Below are positions 5,416 to 12,451 of a DNA stretch of 12,451 bases, piece by piece (within the stretch, counting starts at the first letter, position 1; every line of letters starts with the position of its first letter). The translations under genes were made by a program, and so were the position numbers. This DNA comes from CAYRIF01 sp964424205 (GTDB lineage Bacteria > Bacteroidota > Bacteroidia > Cytophagales > Cyclobacteriaceae), in assembly GCA_964424205.1 (NCBI GenBank), contig CAYRIF010000092.1, positions 1 through 12,451 on the forward strand, in the 5' to 3' direction. The notes under the pieces are model-generated. The model ran no database searches. It had not been told where the DNA came from and was given only the letters and a program-made list of their open reading frames with translations.

Positions 5416-6633
5416 TCACTCAAATGCATTAAATGTTTTTTCTACTAACTTGGTTGTGGATAAAGAAACCATATACACTTCATCATTATTTTTCCAAATG
5501 CCGTCAGTACCTGCGTATTTCCATGTGTAACGCCCATTGACTTCATTGATCAAGGAAATTTCATTTCGACCAACGTAAAGTGTCATCATTCCCTTCGGAC
5601 TTCTAGCTTGGGCAATCATTTGCCCGTTTGACCCTTCAGGTCTTACCACAGACTGAGATTCTCTTGCTATTTCCGGCAGGTCATAATTTCCTGCCTTAAT
5701 ATTGCCGTATTTATCTAATAATATACCGAATCCACCCCCGTCATGATAAACCCCCATCACTAGAAATCTGCCAATTTTTGGTAAGTAAACAACGCTATAA
5801 GTATAATACTTGACCCAATGTTGAAGGGTTATTCTTTTTTTATAGAATTTTCCTGTGTAAGGATTTAAAACACTCATCATTAAATCCACATGTTCATCCC
5901 CATCAACATATCGTTGCCATATTAGCATTGCTGTTTTATTAGAGCCAGCAATAATAGGCCACCAGTCTTCATTAGCATCTGTGGCGACTGGTTTATACAT
6001 TAGGAGCCTTCCATACTGATTATATACTTTGAGATGTACATCTTCGCCAGTGCCTAATCCATTAAATCCTTTACCATCATTCCACCCTTCGGAATAAAAG
6101 ACAACAAATCTATTTCGAACAGCGGTAACATGCCCTGAATGACCTCCGTCAAATACATCATTTGGGTATGATTTGACAGCCTGGGTCAGGTCTTCATTAT
6201 AGACGCCATAACGTTGCGCCAATACGTTTTCAGCATCATTACCATCTTCAAAACTAATCATGATATTGCCATTTTGTGCCATCGCTGCACTGGATGGTTC
6301 CTGCGCTTCTGGTGCGCTGATTAATAACTGAGGTTCGATATTCGGAAAAGATGGGGTTATGTATGAAAAGTATATATCATGTTCCCATTCATCATTGCCT
6401 ACCACATTTATTGGGTCTTGTGAACTAGCCCAAACCATCACATAGTCTCCATCGGCTTGTTTTAGAAAATCTATACCATGTTGTAACCTTCTTTCCTCTT
6501 CTTGCTGATTGGCATTTACCGAGATTGTTTGTTTTTCCGTCGCAATGACTTGCTCCGGTTCCATATCAATGGTTTTCTGGCATCCTGTTAACGTCAAGAT
6601 TCCTAACAAAATAATAACTAAATAGTTTTTCAT
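5416..6633 (-). CDS. Predicted beta-propeller surface lipoprotein (paralog 2)
   Basis: This 405-residue lipoprotein (lipobox LTGC, Cys18) has a charged linker to about residue 48 and then the same seven-unit beta-rich architecture as the gene downstream of it. The two align almost without gaps, and by eye more than half of mature residues match. The strictest blocks are QHGIDFL, WEHDIY, PEAQEP, ENVLAQRYG, DGGHSGHVTAV, YSEGW, VKYYTYSV, GGGFGILLD, DLPEI.RESQS and YAGTDGIW. The shared His pair in GGHSGH (165 and 168), the acidic/Trp YSEGW motif and the Arg-Glu of RESQS sit in what would be blade-top loops and are candidate ligand or catalytic residues (inference). It lies 105 bp downstream of the LamG lipoprotein gene and ends in a strong terminator, so the main operon probably finishes here. 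The function is not assigned. Confidence 0.8.
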   Translation of the reverse strand: MKNYLVIILLGILTLTGCQKTIDMEPEQVIATEKQTISVNANQQEEERRLQHGIDFLKQADGDYVMVWASSQDPINVVGNDEWEHDIYFSYITPSFPNIEPQLLISAPEAQEPSSAAMAQNGNIMISFEDGNDAENVLAQRYGVYNEDLTQAVKSYPNDVFDGGHSGHVTAVRNRFVVFYSEGWNDGKGFNGLGTGEDVHLKVYNQYGRLLMYKPVATDANEDWWPIIAGSNKTAMLIWQRYVDGDEHVDLMMSVLNPYTGKFYKKRITLQHWVKYYTYSVVYLPKIGRFLVMGVYHDGGGFGILLDKYGNIKAGNYDLPEIARESQSVVRPEGSNGQMIAQARSPKGMMTLYVGRNEISLINEVNGRYTWKYAGTDGIWKNNDEVYMVSLSTTKLVEKTFNAFE

Positions 6634-6672
6634 GGTGTTTTAATTTTAATGCTAAATAAGTCTATTTGAATT

Positions 6673-6698
6673 ATACCATTTTTATTTTAAAATGGTAT
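6673..6698. promoter_or_regulatory. 10-bp inverted repeat upstream of propeller paralog 2
   Basis: ATACCATTTT (6673-6682) and AAAATGGTAT (6689-6698) are perfect reverse complements with a 6-nt loop, ending about 40 nt upstream of the start codon at 6633. No U-run follows on the minus strand, so it is not a clean terminator. It could be an operator or an mRNA-processing or stability hairpin in the intercistronic region. Confidence 0.45.
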
Positions 6699-6700
6699 TG

Positions 6701-6730
6701 TGGGTGAGTTATATAAACAAGACCCACCCA
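6701..6730 (-). other. GC-rich inverted repeat after the LamG lipoprotein gene
   Basis: TGGGTG (6701-6706) pairs with CACCCA (6725-6730), a 6-bp stem beginning 8 nt after the stop codon of the LamG gene on the minus strand. The second hairpin at 6698-6673 follows 2 nt later. The tandem hairpins may attenuate transcription or protect the 3' end of the upstream message. Confidence 0.4.
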
Positions 6731-6738
6731 TTAATTAT

Positions 6739-8223
6739 TTACTTCTCAGCATTGTAAAGTGTTGTAATTTCTGCTTGTGTTAAGACGATATCAAATACTC
6801 GAATATCATCAAGCATTCCTTTGTAAGTACTGCTTTTGTCGTCTTCATATATTGCCCAGTCTGTTCCAGTACTTGTGGTGCTGCATACATAGCCGAAGGC
6901 TAGATTTGCATTGATACCGTCAATGGTATCATCAAATTCAATTCCTTTTGTACCTAAATCATATTCTGCAATCATAGTTCCATCAATATATATTCTTCTA
7001 AAGCCATCATTACCCGTGGTTATCACAAGCTGTGTCCAAATATCATCTCGAGTGGGTAAAGGGATAGCACTTTCTTCACCCCATTGTACATCAGCGGTGC
7101 CATCACCGTTGTCGTTTCTAGTGGTAAAGCTGACATTTTCAAACCTAGAAAGTACTTCGAAGTAATAACCATTCTCAACTCCTGTTCCCAACAAATATCT
7201 AGTAGAACTATAATCTGAAGTATCAATTTTTACCCACATGGATATGGTCAAGTCTTTATTTATTAGGTTATCGTTGGCTTCAATTTCCAAGATATCACCT
7301 TCGCCATTAAAGCTTCCTGCCGCATTGGATTCACCATGCCTATCCACGTCATAGCTTAACTTTTCGACGACAGTTGATTGCATTCCCATATAATCATTCG
7401 TATTTCCATTAAACCTCCAAAAAGCAACTTGGTGGTCGACCTGCGGTGGTGTTACAGGCGTACTGCCGGTTATAAAAGTCAGTGTTTTTCCATCAAAGGC
7501 TCCTCCTTCTGACGATGTGAGTGTATTGGCTAATGTCAAGGTGTATTCTGTTTTTTCCGTTAATTCAACATCTGGAGTCACTATTATTGTGTTATCAGAT
7601 GCCGTAATACTGGAAGAAATATCACTACTCCCAGCACTTAATGTCACACTGGTAGCATTCACGGTCGCTTCATTCAGGTTAGATGAAAAGGTGATATTAA
7701 TTTCAGTTTTGGTCGAAACATCCGTAGCCGCTACTGTGCCATTTAAATCAATATTCCCCGCTTTGATGCTTTCTATCGTCAGTGGATCCGTATTGCTAGC
7801 GCCTTCTACTTTGAAACTGATTGTTTTTTGGGAAAAATCACCACCTTCAAATGATTTAATTTGACTGGTTATGTTTAATACATAAGCCTTTCCATCTTTT
7901 AGTTTTTCTTTAGGAGTAATTGTAATTTTTGGACCAACAGCGCTCAACGTTACTTCTGCTTGTTCACTTCCTTCGGTAAGGGTGATACTGGAAGCAGTAA
8001 CCGTTGTGATATCAAGATTTGCAGAAAACACGGCTACAATGGAGGAGTTGTTCGAGACATTCTCTGCGGTACCATTTATTAAATCTATATTTCCGGCGGT
8101 TAAACTAGAAAGTGTTAAATTTTTAATAGGATCAGGTTCATCTTTTTTACAACTTGTTAAGTTTATGATGATGATGCTTATTATTAAGGTAATAATGGTA
8201 AAGGGTAATTTTCTTAAATTCAT
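6739..8223 (-). CDS. Ig-like/LamG-domain surface lipoprotein, putative glycan-binding protein
   Basis: This 494-residue lipoprotein has a long hydrophobic signal and lipobox LTSC (Cys25). Two homologous Ig-like domains of the SbsA/Big_5 type follow at about 33-140 and 148-253. They share the pattern (L/I)xAGNIDL, F(S)xNL, (A)(S/T)S(I/V)TL, ITP or VTP, Y.L.(I/L), (F/S)EGG.F and (K)T(I/L)(S/T)F. A Pro/Thr hinge (254-263) leads to a concanavalin A-like LamG domain (about 265-492) with AFWRFNGNTND, LTISMWVKI, IYIDGTMIA and the C-terminal hallmark GMLDDIRVFDIVLTQAEI. In SusC/SusD loci a protein of this design typically acts as an extended surface glycan-binding protein, with Ig domains as spacers and the LamG domain as lectin. 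No catalytic residues were recognised. The substrate cannot be inferred. It follows susD after 269 bp, so a separate promoter or processing site is possible. Confidence 0.88.
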   Translation of the reverse strand: MNLRKLPFTIITLIISIIIINLTSCKKDEPDPIKNLTLSSLTAGNIDLINGTAENVSNNSSIVAVFSANLDITTVTASSITLTEGSEQAEVTLSAVGPKITITPKEKLKDGKAYVLNITSQIKSFEGGDFSQKTISFKVEGASNTDPLTIESIKAGNIDLNGTVAATDVSTKTEINITFSSNLNEATVNATSVTLSAGSSDISSSITASDNTIIVTPDVELTEKTEYTLTLANTLTSSEGGAFDGKTLTFITGSTPVTPPQVDHQVAFWRFNGNTNDYMGMQSTVVEKLSYDVDRHGESNAAGSFNGEGDILEIEANDNLINKDLTISMWVKIDTSDYSSTRYLLGTGVENGYYFEVLSRFENVSFTTRNDNGDGTADVQWGEESAIPLPTRDDIWTQLVITTGNDGFRRIYIDGTMIAEYDLGTKGIEFDDTIDGINANLAFGYVCSTTSTGTDWAIYEDDKSSTYKGMLDDIRVFDIVLTQAEITTLYNAEK

Positions 8224-8492
8224 AATGGTATTAGTTGAGTTAAACTTTATTAAATTTTAAAAAGGGGGTATCAATTTTATTATCTCCTATTTAGAGGGAG
8301 GTATTTTTAAAGATTTATTTTGTGATTTTTACTACTATTTATCCATAAACGTCATGGTTTGAGTATTCAAGTTATTTATTTTTTTATGTTGTATTTTATG
8401 GTTGTCTTTACTGCTTAAGTTTTCTAAGCCAAAAGGCTGTATTAGTCGTCTCCTATTGGATGGAATAATTTCATTGCTTTGATGCTTGATTG
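8224..8492. other. 269-bp intergenic region between susD and the LamG lipoprotein gene
   Basis: This AT-rich stretch has no ORF of coding character. Visible elements are a short stem AGCC-AAAA-GGCT (8427-8438) downstream of susD, without a T-run, and a weak imperfect dyad CTCC...GGAG near 8284-8300 upstream of the LamG gene. Neither is a convincing terminator or promoter. Confidence 0.4.
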
Positions 8493-10034
8493 TTAATATC
8501 CTGGGTTTTGTTTGATGACACCATCGGTTCTAGTAATATCTACTTGAGGAATTGGCATCAAGTAGTGCTTTGAATCATCAAAGGCAGCTCCTTTTGGTGT
8601 ATTGTACTTTGCGGCGAAACCTTTTAAGACTTTGCTGGCACGTTTTGTTCTGATTAAATCATAGTACCTATTCCATTCAAAAGCTAGCTCTAATCTTCGT
8701 TCTTTTAGAATAGCATCTCTAATTTCACTTTGACCAGAGACGCTAAGGTCAGCAGGTATTGAAGAGGTAGGGGAAGTAGAATTTCGTGCACGTTCTCTGA
8801 TGCTATTTAGTTGTTGCAATGCTTCCGATGCTTTACCATTTTCATTTAATGCTTCGGCATACATTAATATAATGTCAGCGTACCTTAATATCGGGAAGCT
8901 TTTTTGCATATAATGGTCAATATCACCAAACGAACTACGTTTTGATTTTGTTTCGTACCATTTTTTTCCAGCATAACCATCACCGTCAACGCCATATGCA
9001 GGAACATTAGGGTCTAAGACTAATATATCTTCGCTGTCATAAAAATCACCGTCCTTCGCAATGGTGAATTCTCTCCTTGGGTCACCATCATCGTAAGCAT
9101 CGTATAAATCTTGTGTTGGATTGTCAAATCCCCAACCTGTATCGTCGTCTCCTCTGATGCCCGTCATTACTGCCAGTAAAGAAACAGTAGAGGAAATGGC
9201 ATATCCTCCTAGTGGGTGTGATTTTATTTCAAATATAAATTCTGGATTACCTGCATAGTTATCCAAACTAAAATTGTCATTAAAATTTGAGTTGAGCTGA
9301 TATACATTTCCATCAATCACCTCTTTTGCATATTTTTCAACTTCTGTAAATTTTCCTTGAAATAAATAAACCTTAGCAAGTAAACCAATGGCCGCATACT
9401 TTGTCAGACGCCCATGATCTTCAGCGGCATAGGTTTCAGGTAGAATATTTGATATGTCAAGTAATTCCTTTTCAATAAAACCATATACTTCATTTTTATC
9501 ATTTCTTGGGATAGCCAATTCTTTTGGTGTTAGTGGCTTCTGGATTAAGGGTACGTCACCAAACAACCGTACCAGCTCAAAATAACTAAATGCTCGCAAT
9601 CCCCTGGCTTCAGCAACAAGTCTATTCCTTTTTGTCTCATCCATCTTAATTTCAGGTATTTTTTGGATGGCTACATTGGCTTCATAAATTAGATTATAAC
9701 TATCCACCCACATTCCTGTTACTGCTTCATTTAAAGGATCAATATTAAAAGCTAAAAGATCATACCATGGTTGAAAATCAGCATTATTTTCTCCACCTTT
9801 CCAAGCATCATCTGACATTATATCACCAAATGCCATGCGATTTCCAACATTCTTTAATTGTCCATACAAGCTGTTCACTGCTTTGGTAGCTCCTGTTTCA
9901 GTGGTGTAGAAACTATCAATAGTTTCTACACCTAGAATTTCTTCATCTAAGAAAGTATCACGACAACCAAGTAAGGTGAACATCAAAATAAGCAGTTTAA
10001 GATATTTATTAGTTTTCATAATTAATGTTTTCAT
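8493..10034 (-). CDS. susD: SusD/RagB-family outer-membrane nutrient-binding lipoprotein
   Basis: This 513-residue SusD-like lipoprotein forms the hinged extracellular lid over the SusC transporter and binds its ligand. It has lipobox LLGC (Cys24), then the SusD N-terminal segment (DTFLDEEILGVETIDSFYTT, TGATKAVNSLYGQL), and helical TPR-like repeats (RGLRAFSYFELVRLFGDVPL, GLLAKVYLFQGKFTEVEKYA). Family C-terminal hallmarks are ILRYADIILMYAEALNENG, LNSIRERA, ILKERRLELAFEWNRYYDLI and the ending LMPIPQ...IKQNPGY. The gene begins 6 bp after the susC stop codon, so the two are co-transcribed. A second in-frame ATG at codon 6 (10017-10019) gives the more usual MKTNKYLKLL start, and either fits the signal peptide. 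The substrate class cannot be read from sequence: SusD homologs serve glycans, peptides and other ligands. Confidence 0.96.
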   Translation of the reverse strand: MKTLIMKTNKYLKLLILMFTLLGCRDTFLDEEILGVETIDSFYTTETGATKAVNSLYGQLKNVGNRMAFGDIMSDDAWKGGENNADFQPWYDLLAFNIDPLNEAVTGMWVDSYNLIYEANVAIQKIPEIKMDETKRNRLVAEARGLRAFSYFELVRLFGDVPLIQKPLTPKELAIPRNDKNEVYGFIEKELLDISNILPETYAAEDHGRLTKYAAIGLLAKVYLFQGKFTEVEKYAKEVIDGNVYQLNSNFNDNFSLDNYAGNPEFIFEIKSHPLGGYAISSTVSLLAVMTGIRGDDDTGWGFDNPTQDLYDAYDDGDPRREFTIAKDGDFYDSEDILVLDPNVPAYGVDGDGYAGKKWYETKSKRSSFGDIDHYMQKSFPILRYADIILMYAEALNENGKASEALQQLNSIRERARNSTSPTSSIPADLSVSGQSEIRDAILKERRLELAFEWNRYYDLIRTKRASKVLKGFAAKYNTPKGAAFDDSKHYLMPIPQVDITRTDGVIKQNPGY

Positions 10035-10040
10035 AATGAT

Positions 10041-12451
10041 TTAAAAAGTTGCATTTATGCCTAATGAATAAGTAGTTGCCTTAGGATAGACTGTGTAATC
10101 GACTCCCGTGCTTAACGGAGAATAGCTTGCTAATTCTGGATCTATTCCCGTATATTTTGTCCAGGTAAATAGGTTTTGAGCGGTAACAAAGATTCTTAAC
10201 CTATCCATATTTATTTTTTCCAATTTTTTCTTGGGTAGGGTATAGCCTAATTGTAGATTTTTAAGTCTTAAATAAGAACCATCTTCAACATAAAGGGTAG
10301 AGACGCGAGAATTTTGGTTAAGATCATTGGCGACGATTCTAGGATGGGTGGTGGAGCTCCCTTCTCCATGCCAAGCTTTTTTTAATACATCGGCTTGTAG
10401 GTTCTTCACACCATCTCCGTAATTGGTAAATACTTTAACACCATTAAATACTTCATTGCCATAAACGCCTTGAAAAAATGCAGATATATCAAAGTTTTTA
10501 TAGTTAGCCCCCAAGTTAAATGAATAGGTCAAATCAGGAATAGGACTCCCAATAAATGCTTTATCATCACTATCTATTTTTCCATCATTATTAAAATCTC
10601 TAAACCTAACATCTCCTGGCTCGGCAATTGGCTGAATTAAAACCCCATCTTTACTGTGTGCATTTATTTCAGCATTGTTTTGGAAAATCCCATCCGCTAC
10701 ATAGCCATAAAATTGCCCGATTGAACTGCCTACTTCCGAACGAGTAACATCATCTAGTCCATTATATGAACCATCAGATATGAAATCGCCGCGTCCTATG
10801 CTAATTATTTCATTTTTCAACGTGGCCATCGTCAGGCTGGTGTTATACGAAAGATTACCGACTTTATTTTTAAAATTAAGCATCATCTCAAATCCGCTAT
10901 TTTTTATTTCGCCAGCATTAGACCAAGGAACACTTTGGAATCCACTGATGGTTGGGATAGGTTCTATCAGTAATAAGTCTGTTGTTTTTTTTATAAAATA
11001 ATCTGCGGTAAGGCTAAGTTTGTTGTCAAAAAAATAGGCGTCAATACCAAAGTTCTTTTGAACGGATGTTTCCCAAGTGAGCGATTTATTTCCCGGAGAA
11101 ATTGGTGCAATACCAATATTGATACCTGGGGTTTCTCCAAAAGCATAATTATTTCCCCACCACCAATAGTCAAAGCCACCTACGGTTGAAAGTGTAGAGC
11201 CACTTGGAATGGAAGCATTCCCGATTTTCCCCCAACCAACCCTGACCTTAATAGAGGTAAGCCAATCAGTGGCAACGCCTTCCATAAAGTCTTCTTTGGT
11301 AATGTTCCACCCTACAGAAAATGCAGGAAATGTGCCCCACCTGTTTTCTTTAGAAAATTTTGAAGACCCATCTGCCCTGATACTTGCCGAAAGCATATAT
11401 TTACTTTTATAGCTGTAATTTACCCTACCAAAATAGGAGAGTAGCGAAGAAAAAGATTCTCCTCCATATGAAGTAGACACTCCGTCAGCTGCAGAAAGAT
11501 ACCTGAATTTAAAATCATTGCTGGTGATGTTTCTTCTGTTCACCCCATAAAAAATATCATTATTTTTTTCAGCAACCATGCCTACAATTGTCGAGATTTT
11601 ACTTTCCCCTAATTCTTTGCTGTAGGCAATGGTGTTCGTCCAAACATAGTTATTGGTTGCTGAGTTATCTTTTGAAATTGACCCTATTTCATCCGAGTCA
11701 TTTAATTTAATAAAAAATAATGGATTAAACCCTGTATCTTCATTCCGCCTGATATCAAGACCTATATCAGATTTGAGTTTTAATCCTTTTGCAGCCTCTA
11801 TTTCAATAAAGGCATTTCCAAATATGCGGAGACCTTTATTCGTATTATTTTGTCGCATCAGATGTCCCAATGGATTCCAGTTATCAGTAAGTGTCGCGCC
11901 AAATTGGCTGAATGCGTTACCCTTAATATCTCCAAAAGTGGGATCAGTGTCATAGTTTCTTTTGTACCTAGCAGGGGTAATGGGATCAACAACCATAGCT
12001 TCATACACGATGCCCCTAGGTATATCACGGTCAGGTATATAATTTGACTTTCTATTAGAAAAATTGATATTAGATCCGATTTTAATAGATCCACTTAGTT
12101 TTACATTTTGATTAATTCTAAATACCAAACGTTGGTAATCGGAGTTTTTTATTAATCCAGTATGGTTAAAATAGTTGATACTTGAATAGAAGTTATAGCG
12201 CTCTTTTCCTCCTGATACAGATACCGTATAATCTTCCATGTCACCTGAGCGCATGATTTCATCAAACCAATTTGTCCCATCGCCTAAATATGACATCTCC
12301 ACCTCAGAAAAAAGGGGTTGGCCACCAGAATTTACAAGTGCAGTATTTCTTGCAATGGCATAATTTTTAGCGTTGTTCATTTCAATGAGGTGGGAGGGTT
12401 TTTGAACACCTGCCTTCCCATTGAACTCAATTTTTATTTTGCCGAGTTCCC
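10041..12451 (-). CDS. susC: SusC/RagA-family TonB-dependent outer-membrane transporter, 5' end beyond window
   Basis: The reading frame stays open to the right window edge, giving 802 residues plus stop. The ATG at 12378-12380 is an internal Met, because 23 codons before it (ELGKIKIEFNGKAG...) remain in frame and match the end of a SusC plug domain. Missing are the signal peptide, the carboxypeptidase-regulatory-like domain and most of the plug, about 200-250 residues judged from usual family length. What remains is the TonB-dependent beta-barrel, with alternating strands and Gly/Asn/Asp loops. SusC hallmarks include DYTVSVSGGKERYNFYSS, a GDVRFRDFNNDGKID segment, GSPIPDLTYSFNLGANYKNF, SYLRLKNLQLGYTLP and FVTAQNLFTWTKYTGIDPE. 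It ends in YSLGINATF with the terminal Phe typical of outer-membrane barrels. It imports ligand captured by the adjacent SusD using TonB energy. The promoter and any regulator lie outside the window. Confidence 0.96.
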   Translation of the reverse strand, partial: ELGKIKIEFNGKAGVQKPSHLIEMNNAKNYAIARNTALVNSGGQPLFSEVEMSYLGDGTNWFDEIMRSGDMEDYTVSVSGGKERYNFYSSINYFNHTGLIKNSDYQRLVFRINQNVKLSGSIKIGSNINFSNRKSNYIPDRDIPRGIVYEAMVVDPITPARYKRNYDTDPTFGDIKGNAFSQFGATLTDNWNPLGHLMRQNNTNKGLRIFGNAFIEIEAAKGLKLKSDIGLDIRRNEDTGFNPLFFIKLNDSDEIGSISKDNSATNNYVWTNTIAYSKELGESKISTIVGMVAEKNNDIFYGVNRRNITSNDFKFRYLSAADGVSTSYGGESFSSLLSYFGRVNYSYKSKYMLSASIRADGSSKFSKENRWGTFPAFSVGWNITKEDFMEGVATDWLTSIKVRVGWGKIGNASIPSGSTLSTVGGFDYWWWGNNYAFGETPGINIGIAPISPGNKSLTWETSVQKNFGIDAYFFDNKLSLTADYFIKKTTDLLLIEPIPTISGFQSVPWSNAGEIKNSGFEMMLNFKNKVGNLSYNTSLTMATLKNEIISIGRGDFISDGSYNGLDDVTRSEVGSSIGQFYGYVADGIFQNNAEINAHSKDGVLIQPIAEPGDVRFRDFNNDGKIDSDDKAFIGSPIPDLTYSFNLGANYKNFDISAFFQGVYGNEVFNGVKVFTNYGDGVKNLQADVLKKAWHGEGSSTTHPRIVANDLNQNSRVSTLYVEDGSYLRLKNLQLGYTLPKKKLEKINMDRLRIFVTAQNLFTWTKYTGIDPELASYSPLSTGVDYTVYPKATTYSLGINATF

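Noticed and set aside
4092..6633. Assignment of the propeller lipoproteins to ulvan-lyase-type propeller families (PL24/PL25) or sialidases
   Set aside because: The fold seems similar in kind, but I could not place the known catalytic residue spacing, and no clear Asp-box series is present. Fold similarity alone does not justify an enzyme call.
7517..8260. Long plus-strand ORFs antisense to the LamG lipoprotein gene
   Set aside because: They mirror the low-complexity Ser/Thr/Val-rich Ig-like domains on the other strand. The minus-strand protein has clear domains and a lipobox, while the antisense translations have none.
12378..12380. ATG as the start codon of the SusC-like gene
   Set aside because: The frame is open for 23 further codons to the window edge, and their translation continues a SusC plug/barrel junction. 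No signal peptide follows the ATG, so the gene is cut by the window.
1..12451. CRISPR arrays, tRNA or rRNA genes, toxin-antitoxin or defence genes
   Set aside because: No regularly spaced repeats, tRNA-like cloverleaf or rRNA sequence was seen. All repeats found are two-copy, and no defence or toxin domains appear in the coding regions.

Overview
This AT-rich window looks like a Bacteroidota chromosome. It carries a SusC/SusD pair, several lipoproteins with lipoboxes, almost no Shine-Dalgarno sequences, and one promoter-like site of the TAnnTTTG type. The style (SusCD with Ig/LamG lipoproteins) suggests a free-living Cytophagales or flavobacterial organism. That placement is inference, because no rRNA or marker gene is present.

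Region 1 (1-1770): a minus-strand gene for a small secreted protein of unknown function (371-991) lies downstream of a minus-strand NlpC/P60 lipoprotein gene (1282-1767). A copy of the same non-coding element of about 182 bp follows the stop codon of each gene. The two copies have imperfect terminal inverted repeats and each is bracketed by an 8-bp direct repeat. They are therefore best read as two insertions of a MITE-like non-autonomous transposon that landed at or next to stop codons. This is the most novel-looking signal in the window.

Region 2 (1770-4090): a plus-strand asnB-type glutamine-dependent asparagine synthetase gene, divergent from the NlpC gene. It is followed by a short intergenic stretch holding a perfect 12-bp palindrome and a 29-bp sequence that also occurs at the very start of the window.

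Region 3 (4092-12451, all minus strand): a polysaccharide-utilisation-type locus read from the right edge leftward. It runs susC (N-terminus cut by the window edge), susD (6 bp later), a lipoprotein with two Ig-like domains and a LamG-type lectin domain, then two tandem paralogous lipoproteins of about 405 residues that look like seven-bladed beta-propellers. A strong intrinsic terminator separates the two paralogs. The expected division of labour is that SusC/SusD bind and import a ligand at the outer membrane, while the three other lipoproteins bind or process it at the cell surface. No recognisable glycoside hydrolase, polysaccharide lyase, sulfatase or regulator is present, so the substrate cannot be named. 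The propeller pair may be the functional core of an undescribed uptake system.
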